The position numbers and the translations under genes are program-made. From positions 133,263-197,262 of the forward strand of contig SZWC01000843.1 of assembly GCA_023375785.1 (NCBI GenBank): a stretch of 64,000 nucleotides of DNA. The letters are read 5' to 3'. This DNA is from Penium margaritaceum. Its lineage: Eukaryota > Streptophyta > Zygnematophyceae > Desmidiales > Peniaceae. Below, piece by piece: positions 37,037 to 47,969 of the stretch; position 1 is the first letter of the stretch, and the number at the start of each line of letters is the position of its first letter. The notes beneath the pieces were generated by a model. That model saw nothing but the letters and a program-made list of their open reading frames with translations, ran no database searches and was not told the DNA's origin.

Positions 37037-37576
37037 AATAGCAAAAGGTTTCTCTTTTTAACACCAGGTTGGTTTTTGTTACTTTGTTGTGCGTAGGTGC
37101 CTTCACTGGAATAGTCCCTCTTATCCACCTAGAGGGATGTTCCGTGGATGACCTGGAGGACAGATTTGCGACCGCATTATGACACCCCCCCTATCCCCCC
37201 ACGGCTTAGGCTCGAAGGTAGGGTAGAGGTATCACAACACGGCCGCCCCCCGCCCCCCTGAGGTCGCGAGTCTATTCTACAATGCGCGTACGAGGATTCA
37301 AACCCAGGACCTACCGCTCCAGAATCTAACTCTATAAGCACTAAGCCAACTCACATGGTGTTCTTATGATGTCCAAATGATGGTATAGGAGTTCATATGG
37401 GTAAAGGATATAATATAAGGGGGTGTACAATTATAGGGTAGTTTTCAAAATTATGAATAATAACAAAGTTAGCTTAATCATAAACAATTGACGCGGACGG
37501 AATTCCAATTTTTGCAACTCCAAGCTTGAATAACTTCTGGACCGTTGCTCCGTTTGACCAGCCGTAAGACAAAAAG
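37037..37576 (-). mobile_element. SINE-like insert in monomer G, copy 5
   Basis: B-box GGTTTGAATCC at 37294-37304 and A-box-like TGGCTTAGTGC at 37338-37348, minus strand. The C tract is interrupted by G (around 37246-37258). Boundaries match the other copies. It lies about 0.9 kb upstream of the solo LTR, the same arrangement as copy 6 and the second LTR. Confidence 0.6.
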
Positions 37577-38460
37577 TTGACTACACACAGTGAAATTCGT
37601 TTTACAATGTTCAGTGACACAAGCATACTTTGGTTGGTCATTGTGCATGGTAGCCACACCCTGCCACGTATTGAAGGTCTTTGTACTAGCTAGTCAATAC
37701 CGAGTATTCCCATATCATTGTTTCTCCCTCTTTCCATTTTTTACTTTTATTATGAGCTGTGAACGCTGACCATACACACCAATTGTCTTTGGTAATGAGC
37801 AGTGATGTATGCCTACTTGGATAGGTTATTGTGCACGGTAGCCACACAGTGCCAATACATACGAACGATATTCATACTTGCTAGAAGATACATAGTGTTT
37901 GGAAACCATCGTTCCCCCCCCTCTGACCATTTGTGACTCGTGTTATGGGTTGTGAATGTTGACCACCCGTATTGAAATTCATTGGTCATACTCAGAGACA
38001 TATGCCTAGTTTGGTTTGTCACTGTACATGGTTACCACGCCATGTCACTACGTATTGAAGGTCTTTGTGCTTTCTAGTTGATAGCTAGTCTTCCCAACCC
38101 ATTGTTACTCTCTCTCACTATATGTGACTCGTGTTGTGAGTTGTCAACATTGACCACATGAAGTGAAATTATTTTGTCATGGTTAGTGACATATGCATAC
38201 TTTGGTTGGTCCCTGTGCATTGTAGCCACACTTTGCAACTACATATCGAAGGTATTTGTACTTTCTAGTTGATAACTAGTATTCTGAAACCATTATCTTC
38301 CACTCTGACCATTTGTGACTCCTGTTATGAGTTGTCAAAGTTTACCACACATGGTGACTTTCTTTGGTCATGGTCAGTGACATATGCATACTTTGGTTGG
38401 TCATCGTGCATGGTATCCACACCGTGCCACAACTCATTGAAGGTCACTGTGCTTGCAAGT

Positions 38461-39637
38461 TGATACCTGTTTCAAGCACACTTCGTCTGTGACTTTGCAG
38501 GGAAGACCAATCCGCGGAGGGGAGTCCAGGGTGACCCAAAGTTGGCGTAAGGAACGCTGGCTCCCGCGGAGGCGGTCGAGCATAGGGTGGCGCGGAAGCC
38601 AGGGGCAGAGAAAACAACCGGGTTGGGAGGAAGCTGCCGCAGGTTGACATTTTCACCTGCGGCAACTTCCCTACGGCTATCTCAAGCACTTGTGGCGGAA
38701 GGTGGGAAAGGGGGGAAAGGCGGGAATCAGTGGAGGAAGTCTGCGGCACAAAGAGAACAAAGACGAGTCGCAGCAAGATCCGCGATCACTGACAGGATGC
38801 AGACAAATGAGCGGATGGACCGAGCAATCAGGGGAGAAAACACCCAACCAGCATCAAGTGATCGTGCATAAATCACGGAGGAATCTCTGGGGACGCATCG
38901 CGGAAGACAAAGATTCAAGGAAGAACACAAAGACCGTGTGCACGAGCCGCAGATGAAGAAGATGATTAGTAGAAGATATGCTCGGTGTTTGAGGACGGGA
39001 CCCGTGGGGCGTAGCCGCACCGCGTGGAGTCCAAGTAGGAGGAGAGGAAGATAGCTTGAGAGGGAGGGGACCGACGGTGTGTAGACACACCGTGCGAAGT
39101 CCCAAATAGATAAGACCTAGATTGCACTAGCACAAAGCTAGGTCAGTCTTGCTTGCTTCCTTGAGCAATACTCCGCACTCATGTACTCCGTCAAGCTTAT
39201 CAAAGACTTTTACTCGCTCTCCTCTGCGTTCAACACCCCACTGCCCCTGTGCCTTTCGTAGCTCTTGGACTCCTATTCGCGGACTACGGGATTGCTTGCG
39301 TGAAGAGCCAAAAGCCCGGATGAAGTGAGCTGCCGGCGGTGCCCTTGCTTGCACACATCCACGAAACGAGGATCCCGCGCAGAGGAGATGGAGGCCACGA
39401 GTTGGCGGGATTGCGTGTGGCAAGCAGTGGAACCCGGAGTGTCATTCATTGGTGAGGTTTGTACGCAGAAATCCAGACTTGCGGTCCGCGGAATTGTCAG
39501 TAGCTTGGAGCTGGTATTGGTGTTCTGCTGCATGCCTAGCCTAAGTAGTGGTGGTTGTGAGAAGTGCATAGTCCGCGGATAGCGCAGAATAACATTTGCA
39601 CGGAAAAATCAAGGGTGCGGCAAAATTGGGCGTATCA
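38461..39637 (+). mobile_element. Solo LTR of the gypsy-type element
   Basis: 1177 bp beginning TGATACC and ending GTATCA, which gives matching TGATAC/GTATCA ends. It is very similar, at the same length, to the LTR at 42792-43968. Satellite flanks both sides and no internal region is present, so it is a solo LTR, usually the product of recombination between two LTRs. A perfect 9-bp dyad ACGGTGTGT-AG-ACACACCGT lies at 39074-39093. Target-site duplication cannot be resolved because the satellite itself reads TTGATACC at the insertion point. Open frames inside it (for example 38587-38871, 39325-39582) are not conserved as proteins. Confidence 0.85.
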
Positions 39638-39790
39638 ATCTGGTGTTCCCAAACCATTGTTTCCCCCTCTGACCATTTGTGACTCGTAGTATGACTTGTC
39701 AACGTTGACCATACACAACGCATTTATTTGGTCAAAGACAGAACATATGCCGACTTTGGTCGGTCATTGTGCATGGTAGCCACACCGTGC

Positions 39791-40921
39791 TACTACTGAT
39801 TGAAGGTCGTTGTACTTGCTAGTTGAGACCTGATATTCCCGGACCATTGCTTCCCCCTCTAACCGTTTGTGACTCGTGTTATGGTTGGTAAACGTTGACT
39901 ACCCATATTGAAATTCTTTGGTCATGGTCAGTGACATATGCCTATTTTGGTTGTTTGGTGTGCATAGTAGCCATGCAGTGCCACTACCCTTTGAAGTTCT
40001 TTGTCCTTTCTAGGCCATGTATATGGTTTCCAAACCTCTGAGCATTTGTGACTCGTGTTATGAGTTGCCAATGTTGACCACACATAGTGGACTTCTTCCG
40101 TCATAGTCAGTGACGTATGCATCCTTTGGTTAGCCACTGTGCACGCTAGCCACACCGTGCCACTGCTTGTTGAAGGTCTTTGTACTTGATTGTTGACAAC
40201 TAGTGTTCCCAATCCATTGTTTCCCGCTCTGACCATTTGTGACTCGTGTTATGAGTTTTTGACGCAGACCACACAGTGTGGAATTCGTTTGGTCATGGTT
40301 AGTGACATATGCATACTTTGGTTTGTCAATGTACATGGTTTCCACGCCGTGTAACTACGTATTGAAGGTCTTTGTGCTTTCTAGTTGATAGCTAGTGTTC
40401 CCAAACCATTGATACCCTCTCTCACTTTCTGTGACTCGTGTTGTAAGTTGTCAACGTTGACCACATGAAGTGAAATTCATTGGTCATGGTAAGTGACATA
40501 TGCATACCTTTGTTGGTCACTGTGCATGGTAGCCACTCTGTGCCACTCTATATTGAAGGTATTTGTACTTGCTAGTCAATAACTAGTATTCAGAAGCCAT
40601 GTTTGTCCACTCCAACCATTTGTGACTCGTGTTATGCGTTGTCAAAGTTAACCACACATGGTGACACTCTTTGGTCATGGTCAGTGACATGTGCATACTT
40701 TGGTTGGTCATCATGCATGGTATCCACACCGTACCACATCTCATTGAAGGTCATTGTGCTTGCTAGTTGATACCTGGTGTTCCCAAACCATTCCCCCCTC
40801 TGACCATTTCTTACTCGTATCATGAGTTGTCAATGTTGACCACACACAGCGGATTTCTTTGGTCAAAGGCAGTAAATATGCCTACTTTGATCGGTCATTG
40901 TGCATGGTAGCCACACCGTGC
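39791..40921 (+). repeat. One type I satellite unit
   Basis: 1131 bp, A-B-C-D-E-F, lying between the two LTR-bearing type II units. Short losses in B (near 40038) and F (near 40790) account for the length. Confidence 0.85.
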
Positions 40922-41149
40922 TCCTACTGATTGAAGGTCGTTGTACTTACTAGTTGGTATCTAGTATTCCTAAACTACTGTTTCCCCCTCTAACAATTCG
41001 TGACCCATGTTATGGGTTGTCAACGTTGACCACACATATTAAAATTAGTTGGTCATGGTAAGTGGCACATGCCTAATCGGGTTGGTCATTGTGCATGGTA
41101 GCCACACTGTGCCACTTCTTGTCGAAGGTCTTGTACTTTCTAGTTAATA

Positions 41150-41907
41150 AATAGCAAAAGGTTTCTCTTTTTGACACCAGGTTGGTTTTTGTTGATTTGT
41201 TGCGCGTAGGTGCCTTCACTGGAATACTCCCTCCCACCCCCCTAGAGGGATGTTCCGTGGACGACCTGGAGGACAGATTTGCGACCGCATTATGACACCC
41301 CCCTACCCCCCCACAGCTTAGGCGCGAAGGTAGAGTAGAGGTATCACAAGACGGCCGCCCCCCTCCCCCCCAGGTCGCGAGCCTNCTCTTTTTGACACCA
41401 GGTTGGTTTTTGTTGATTTGTTGCGCGTAGGTGCCTTCACTGGAATACTCCCTCCCACCCCCCTAGAGGGATGTTCCGTGGACGACCTGGAGGACAGATT
41501 TGCGACCGCATTATGACACCCCCCTACCCCCCCACAGCTTAGGCGCGAAGGTAGAGTAGAGGTATCACAACACGGCCGTCCCCTCCCCCCCAGGTCGCGA
41601 GCCTATTCTATATTGTGCGCACGAGGATTCAAACCCAGGATCTACCGTTCCAAAATCTAACTCTATAAGCACTTAGCCAACTCACATGGTGTTCATATGA
41701 TGTGCAAATGATGGTACAGGAGTTCCAATGGGTAGAGGACATAAGATAAGGGGGTGTACAATTTGCGGGTAGTTTTCAGAATCATGAATAATAACAAAGC
41801 TAGCTTAATCATAAATGATTGACGCGGACGGAATTTCAATTTTTGCAACTCCAAGCTTGAATAACTTGTCGACCGTTGCTCCTATTGACCAGCCGTAAGA
41901 TGGAAAG
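41150..41907 (-). mobile_element. SINE-like insert in monomer G, copy 6 (partly duplicated by assembly)
   Basis: B-box GGTTTGAATCC at 41625-41635 and A-box-like TGGCTAAGTGC at 41669-41679, minus strand. The apparent extra length comes from the duplicated overlap at the N (41385). Its real length is about 537 bp, in line with the other copies. Confidence 0.6.
41165..41605. other. Unmerged contig overlap around a single N (41385)
   Basis: 41165-41384 (starting CTCTTTTTGACACC) is repeated almost base for base from 41386. The copies differ only around the C tract, where homopolymer length is unreliable. As at 35688, this is a scaffold-join artefact and not biological. Confidence 0.88.
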
Positions 41908-42791
41908 TTGACTACACATAGTGAAATTCTTTTTAGAATGTTCACTGACATAAGCGTACTTTGGTTGGTCATTGTGCATGGTAGCCATACCCTGCCACCA
42001 CTTATCGAAGGTCTTTGTACTAGCTAGTCGATACCGAGTATTCCCAAGTCATTGTTTCTCCCTCTGCCCATTTTTGACTTTTATTATGAGCTGTGAATGC
42101 TGACCATACACACCAATCTTCTTTGGTAACGAGCAGTGATGTATGCCTAATTGGATAGGTCATTGTGCACGGTAGCCACACCGTGCCAATACATACAAAC
42201 GATCTTTATACTTGCTAGAAGATACAAAGTGTTTGGAAACCATCGTTTCCCCCCTCTGACCATTTGTGACTCGTGTTATGGGTTGTGAATGTTGACCACC
42301 CATATTGAAATTCTTTGGTCATACTCAGTGACATATGCCTGGTTTGGTTTGTCACTGTACATGGTTACCACGCCATGTCACTACGTATTGAAGGTCTTCG
42401 CTTTCTAGTTGGTAGCTAGTCTTCCCAATCCATTGTTACTCTCTCTCACTATGTGTCACTCGTGTTGTGAGTTGCCATCATTAACCACATGAAGTGAAAT
42501 TCTTTGGTCATGGTTAGTGACATATGCATACTTTGGTTGGTCACTTTGCATTGTAGCCACACTGTGCAACTACATACTGAAGGTATTTGTACTTGCTAGT
42601 GTATAAATAGTATTAAAAACCCATTGTCTTCCACTCTGACCATTTGTGACTCCTGTTATGAGTTGTCAAAGTTTACCACACATGGTGACATTCTTTGGTC
42701 ATGGCTAGTGACATATGCATACTTTGGTTGGTCATCGTGCATGGCATCCACACCGTGCCACAACTCATTGAAGGTCATTGTGCTTGATACT

Positions 42792-43968
42792 TGATACCCG
42801 TGTCAAGCACAGTTTGGCCGCAACTCCGCACGAAAGACCAATCCGCGGAGGGGAGTCCCGGGTGACCCGAAGTCTGCGTAAGGAACACTAGTTCCCGCGG
42901 AGGCGGTCGAGCATAGGGTGGCGCGGAACCCAGGGGCAGAGAAAACAACCGGGTTGGGAGGAAGCTGCCACAGGTTGACATTGTCACCTGTGATCACTTT
43001 CCTACGGCTATCTCAAGTGCTTGTGAGGGAAGGCGGGAAAGGCGGGAAAGGCGGGAAGGAGTGGAGGAAGTCCGCGGCACAAAGAGAACAAAGACGAGTC
43101 GCAACAAGATCCGCGATCATTGACAGGGCACAGACAAATGAGCGGATGGGCCGAGCAATCAAGGGAGAAAACACCCAACCACCATCAAGTGATCTTGCGT
43201 CAATCACGGAGGAATCTATGGGGACGCACCGCGGAAGACGAGGATTCAAGGAAGAACACGAAGACTGCGTGCACGAGCCGTGGATGAAGAAGATGATTAG
43301 TAGAAGATATGCTGTGTGTTTGAGGACGAGACATGCGGGGCGTAGCCGCACCGCGTGGAGTCCAAGTAGGAAGAGAGGAAGATAGCTTGAGAGGGAGGGG
43401 ACCAACGGTGTGTAGACACACCGTGCGGAGTCCCAAGAAGATAAGACCGAGATGGCACTAGCACAAAGCTAGCTAAGTCTTGCTTGCTTCCTTGAGCAAT
43501 GCTCCGTACTCATGTACTCCGTCAAGCTTATCAAAGACTTTTACTCGCTCTCCTCTGCGTTCACCACCCCACTGCCCCTGTGCCTTCCGTAGCTCTTGGC
43601 CTCCTGTCCGTGGACGGACGGATTGTTTGCGTGAAGAGCCAAAAGCCCGGATGAAGTGAGCTGCCGGCGGTGCCCTTGCTTGCACACGTCCGCGGAACAA
43701 GGATTCCGCGGAGAGGAGCTAGAGGCCACAAGGTGGCGGGCTCGCGTGTGGCAAACAGTGGACCGCGGGGTGTCATTCATCGGTGAGGTTTGTGCGCAGA
43801 GATCCAGACTTGCCGTCCGCGGAATCATCACTAGCTTGGAGCTGGTATCGGTGTTCCGCTGCATGCCTAGCCTAAGTAGTAGTGGTTGTGAGAAGTGCAT
43901 AGTCCGCGCATAGCGCGGAATAACATCTGCACGGAAAAATCAAGGATACGGCAAAATTGGGCTTATCA
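42792..43968 (+). repeat. 5' LTR of the gypsy element
   Basis: 1177 bp, from TGATACCCG to GGGCTTATCA, similar throughout to the solo LTR 4.3 kb upstream. It contains GA-rich repeats of GGGAAAGGC (around 43030-43060) and a perfect dyad ACGGTGTGT-AG-ACACACCGT at 43405-43424. A second, weaker GTAG-centred hairpin lies at about 43337-43358; both hairpins are followed by GGAGTCC. I cannot place a TATA box or poly(A) signal with confidence. Confidence 0.86.
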
Positions 43969-43974
43969 GTGTCA

Positions 43975-43988
43975 TGGTGCGGTGAGCG
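43975..43988 (+). promoter_or_regulatory. Candidate tRNA primer-binding site
   Basis: TGGTGCGGTGAGCG starts 7 nt after the LTR end. A site starting TGG is expected here because tRNAs end in CCA. It is not the initiator-Met type (TGGTATCAGAGC), and I cannot match it to a particular tRNA. Confidence 0.25.
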
Positions 43989-44080
43989 TTGAGAGTTCCT
44001 TGCTCTTTGTTCAGGAGAACTGCACGTGACCTTCAGATCAGTCATTGACGTCGGCAGCAAGCTTTGTGTATCAAGATTGC

Positions 44081-45873
44081 ATGATACGGCAGTAGCAGTC
44101 ATCCGTGCGGTGTTTCTTGCCGCGCCGAGCTACCACTTACAAAGGCACTCAGAGTTCCTCACCTGTGCTGTCCCGCACCCCAGTCAGCTCCTCACCCGGC
44201 GCTGACCCCTTGGCCCAACACTAACGGGTGAAGGACTGGTTGGAGCAACTGCACTGGCGTCGCATCATGGACGCTCTGGGTGAACGTGTGGAAGTAGAAA
44301 CAATATCCGACCATGGCAGCCATGGATCCAGCCCGCCCCAGCACGAGTCGGAGGGACAAAAGGCTATGGTTACGGCACCGCCTTGGTTTTTCAATCCCCA
44401 TACATCGGAGTAGCACTCTGCTGGTGGAGGACTCGAGGCCTATCGCGGATTGGTCTACCTGCGTTGTGGTGGGCAGCAGCCGTCGGTGGCTGGCAACACA
44501 GCAGTGGACGACCAGCAGACGATGATGGACTTGCAACAGACAGGACCATCTCCTTCCGCGCTTGGGATGCCCCTGGACTCGAACCTACCGCGACAGTCGG
44601 CAGGGATAGTTCGGAAGGGTATGACGGTAGGATCACCTGTGAGTGGACTATAGCAGCAGCAGATGGTCCCACCAGCACTCCACCCGGGAAACGAGCTACT
44701 GGGGACACCGGTGCCCCCACAAACACCGGTGTCGGCGCAGTTGTCAACGAATCAACCTTTGGCAAATCACCCTTCCCTACCTGCGGGAGAATTTGCGATG
44801 GAACCCGTCACACCTTCTCAGATAACAGGATTGCCACAACCGCCGATGCACTTGCTGCAGCCGACTCTGCGAGTTGGACAGGTAAGGGTACCACGGTAGT
44901 CCCCGGCATCCGGAGTTGGGCTGCGGCAGATGCCTCTCCAGCTAAACATAGGCGTACCACTAACAGGAACACCCCACACGCCATACTACAGGCACCGCTG
45001 CAGCAGCAAGCGTACCCATCCCAGGCGGCCACAAATGTGCCAAAAGCGGGAGCACTACCGCATCCACCGGTACCTGGACTAGTGACCCCGCAACCTTGGT
45101 AGCCCTTGCCGCAAGCAGGAGTGGCGGTTCAGCCTCCTATGGGGATGACACAGACAAGGAATCATGGTGGGCACATTATTCACCGGGGAACTTCAGCCCA
45201 ACCGAGAGGGACTCAATCTCTGTGCCATCCGCAGCAAATGCTTGGGGGTGTGACGCAGATGAGCACCAACTTTCAGTCTCCTACTACCACTCCGCCCTCA
45301 TGGACGCAGCACTAGCAGCGTATGGGCATGACGCAGATGGGAGCGATAACACCAATACTCGTAACCAGCGTACTAGCGCAGCCACCGGTGATTGTTCCTC
45401 AGTAATTACCCCATCGGCAGCTGGTTGGAGTAGCGGCCGCGGGAGCACCAGCACCAATATCACTGCCACCACTGATGATACAGGGGCACTTGCACCTACC
45501 ACCATAGCAAACGCACACTGCCAATGTGGGACCAACGGCTCAACTCTATCCCGTAGCTATAACTCCTGCCAATCAGGCGTATTCGGTACCCTAGGTGACG
45601 GCATCATCGGCACCCGGGACCCAGGCTCCGCCCCCTGGGATGGCATTGTTCTCCACACCTTACACCGCCACTGCATCTGTGCCTCCCTCTTGGTACATGC
45701 TCACCCCACCCATGCAGCCAGGCTTTCGCATGCCTGCGGGACAATCACAGCCACCGAACCCTTCAACAGGATACTCAGCAGTCCCGTCTATAACCATTCC
45801 GTCGCCACATGCTGTGACTGCGTTGACGACTAACCACAGTACCGTTCCGCATCTACAATTCATTCCTTCAGCA
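44081..45873 (+). pseudogene. Gag N-terminal region, Gln/Pro-rich
   Basis: An ATG at 44081 lies about 110 bp after the LTR and opens a frame that stays meaningful to about 44965. The reading then continues one base back (-1), to the capsid-like region. The protein is rich in Gln, Pro, Met and Thr, with no fold expected. In the standard code it is broken by TAG at 44093, 44411, 44651, 44897, 45100, 45313, 45505 and 45592, and by TAA at 44222 and 45403. No TGA interrupts it. Several stops sit beside or within glutamine runs (RQ-stop-Q at 44093, stop-QQQ at 44651). The start is inferred from position and frame only. Confidence 0.5.
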
Positions 45874-46440
45874 ACCGCCAACATCCCGCCGTTGGACTCC
45901 TTCAAGGGTGCCTCGGAGGAGGACCCCTGGGTCTGGCTTAAACAGATTACCCTCTTTGCTAGCATCGGCCGAATTTCGCCCGACCTCTGCCTTGCCACTG
46001 CGGAACTTCACCTACGGGGGACTGCAGCTGACAGGTACAATGCGCGGGCGCCTCTCCCATCTTTTGAGGACTTTTGGCTATGCACTTATCAAGCGCTTCA
46101 AGCACCTGACGAAGGAAGAAGCGCTGCGGAAGATTGAGAAGGAGGTCATGCGCAAGGACGATGATATCCGCAGATTCTTGGACCAATTTCTCACTTGGGC
46201 TTCAGTGGCCAAGAGTCCGCAAGGGGAAGGCCTGCCGTTGTGGGTCTTGCTGTAGAACCTCATCCGCGCCCTCCCAGGTGAGATAAGCAGCCTCATGATT
46301 GCCGACCACTATCATTCCTTCCAAGATGCGGTGCAGGACGCTACCGCTATCTTCACCAAAGAGCGGTCTACCCGACAATACCAGGGCAGCGAGACCCATA
46401 CGCCCTCATCTTCACATGCCCCGCCTTCGCAACAACAGAA
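45874..46440 (+). pseudogene. Gag capsid-like domain
   Basis: The reading starts IPPLDSFKGASEEDPWVWLK, which fits the beginning of the retrotransposon Gag family (F-x-G, DP, W-hydrophobic). After a +1 shift at about 46040-46075, beside CCCATCTTTTGAGG, it continues through FKHLTKEEALRKIEKEVMRK and RRFLDQFLTWASV to ALPGEISSLMIADHY, the usual C-terminal part of the domain. One TAG (46253) lies between LL and NLIRALPGE. The protein would form the virus-like particle. Without repair of the frame in sequence or translation it would not be made whole. Confidence 0.65.
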
Positions 46441-47270
46441 GCAAAGAGCTTGCTACACGTGCCAGAGCATAGAAAACATTGCACGAGATTGCCCTCGTAA
46501 GCGACAGGCAGCTTCGCGCCCTGACCCAGTCTCCCAGGATCCTATGGTCAAGTAGTGGCAGCAGTACTACAAGCACACGCGACCAGGACAGCAGCAGCAA
46601 CACCAGCAGCAGCAGCTGTAACAGCAACCACCTCCGCCCCCTCTCAGGTAGGTCCAGGCGGCTCCGCAGGGAGCAGGCCAGGGTATCTTGCCGAATCCAT
46701 CCCCGAACCCCGCGACAGGCGCCCGCAATGTCAAGCTTGGATTACCTATGGCCGAGGACAAGACTACGGAGGTGACACCCACGCCTTAAGAGACCGAACT
46801 TATCACACGAGCGCGTCGGCTCAAACTCTGCGGATGGGATCTATAGGAAGTCGATCGGCTCCAAAGCGATTTGCGGAGAAAGGCAGAAGCCGCGGACGCC
46901 CGGCTTCACGATGCCGTAACCGCCCGCTCCGTGCGTCCCAGAGAAAGGCGTCGTGTTGTCGACCCCACGCCCATGGCATTTCCAACCAATGCTACCACCC
47001 ATCCAGCCTCCCAGACTACTGCCATCACTGTACTAGACTCTACGAACCCCGCAGAAAGGCTCTTCACAACTCCCATTGCCTCTGTGAACTTCTTTGACTT
47101 TCTCCGCCTCCATCCTGAGCTAGCTCCGCGGCTCAGGGAGGAATGTTCCAGAGCCAATCATCGCCTCCAGAGTGTTGGTATCTCTCTCGCATGCACCTCT
47201 CCGCCCCACGGCATATAGAACACCGGACGGGTCGCGGCGGAGACTCCACCAGGATTGACCACAGAAAGAC
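46441..47270 (+). pseudogene. Nucleocapsid zinc knuckle and linker to protease
   Basis: CYTCQSIENIARDC (46451-46492) matches the CX2CX4HX4C knuckle in spacing, but Asn (AAC, 46475-46477) replaces the His. A basic stretch and a Gln-rich run follow, then a linker rich in charged residues (EAADARLHDAVTARSVRPRE) up to about 47270. The frame is constant but has TAG at 46553, 46649, 46844 and 47216, and TAA at 46619 and 46787. The knuckle normally binds genomic RNA. The missing His would weaken zinc binding unless it is a sequencing or decay change. Confidence 0.6.
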
Positions 47271-47273
47271 AGA

Positions 47274-47855
47274 ATGGGGATGGACGACCGCCACTACGAG
47301 GTCGCATGGTGTGTGATCTGGATTTTTGGCCGCAAATTCCTTGCCATAATTGACACCGGTGCAACCCACACCACCATGGCCCTCCGTGTCTTATGTCTTG
47401 TCGGATGGGCGGAACGAGTCCTTCCAACACGTCGGCTGTTCAGCAACTCCGCGAGAGGGATGGACTACAGGGATGGGGAAGTGCATGGATTACCCCTACA
47501 GGTAGGATCTCTTCACGAGCCAGTGAACGTCCAAGTCACACGAGCACGGACTTATGACGTCCTCTTGGACATGGACTATCTACTTTCGCGACAGGGCATC
47601 CTCTTGCTTTCCCTTGGCGTCATGCAGCTCATATCCGCCACGGGTACAAAGGAGTATGCTCTCATCACCGTGGGCGACCGTGTCACGGTGCTAGTAATCG
47701 GAAGTGCAACCTTCTCCCTCTCAGAAGCGGCACAAGAAGACTCCCACACGCGCGCCCAAAGCAGACTGATCCCAGCGGAGCCCAACCTTGACACGAAGCA
47801 CGTGTCCGTTGAAGAATGGCGTGAACTCTTAGCGAAGCATTCAGATATATGGTAA
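47274..47855 (+). CDS. Retropepsin-like aspartic protease domain of pol
   Basis: An uninterrupted 193-codon frame. FLAIIDTGATHTTMA (DTGA at 47352-47363) is the catalytic Asp motif of retropepsins. DVLLDMDYL about 70 residues later corresponds to the ILGMDWL motif, with the Gly before Met replaced by Asp. The domain cleaves the Gag-Pol polyprotein inside the particle. The frame is +1 relative to gag, with the change somewhere in 47275-47325, near GATTTTTGG. The annotated ATG (47274) is just the first in this frame; in life it would be part of a polyprotein. The C-terminal ~60 residues (VSVEEWRELLAKHSDIW) start the linker to reverse transcriptase and end at TAA 47853. Confidence 0.75.
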   Translation: MGMDDRHYEVAWCVIWIFGRKFLAIIDTGATHTTMALRVLCLVGWAERVLPTRRLFSNSARGMDYRDGEVHGLPLQVGSLHEPVNVQVTRARTYDVLLDMDYLLSRQGILLLSLGVMQLISATGTKEYALITVGDRVTVLVIGSATFSLSEAAQEDSHTRAQSRLIPAEPNLDTKHVSVEEWRELLAKHSDIW

Positions 47856-47969
47856 CGAGCAAGTCTTATTGGGATGTGGCAGCAGAGTGAACAGGCATTC
47901 GGTCAGGGCTTTCCCCTGGATGACGACGAGGAGTTCTACCCCATCCGCGACCATTTGTCACCTCCGTCC

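Larger units (their letters stand above)
36809..39790 (+). repeat. Type II satellite unit carrying a solo LTR
   Basis: The unit length is 2982 bp, which is exactly 1805 (a normal type II unit) plus 1177 (the LTR). The satellite continues in phase across the LTR: F breaks after TTGCAAGT and resumes at TGGTGTTCCC. This is the signature of a simple insertion. Confidence 0.85.
40922..42791 (+). repeat. Type II satellite unit interrupted by the gypsy element
   Basis: A'-G(insert)-H-I-D-E and the start of F, up to the LTR. After subtracting the 221-bp assembly duplication, the LTR starts 1649 bp into the unit, against 1652 bp for the solo LTR in its unit. Confidence 0.83.

Noticed and set aside
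38461-43968. Frames of 60-155 codons inside the two LTRs (for example 42918-43385)
   Set aside because: Length and frame differ between the two LTRs, and several overlap on both strands. LTRs rarely code.
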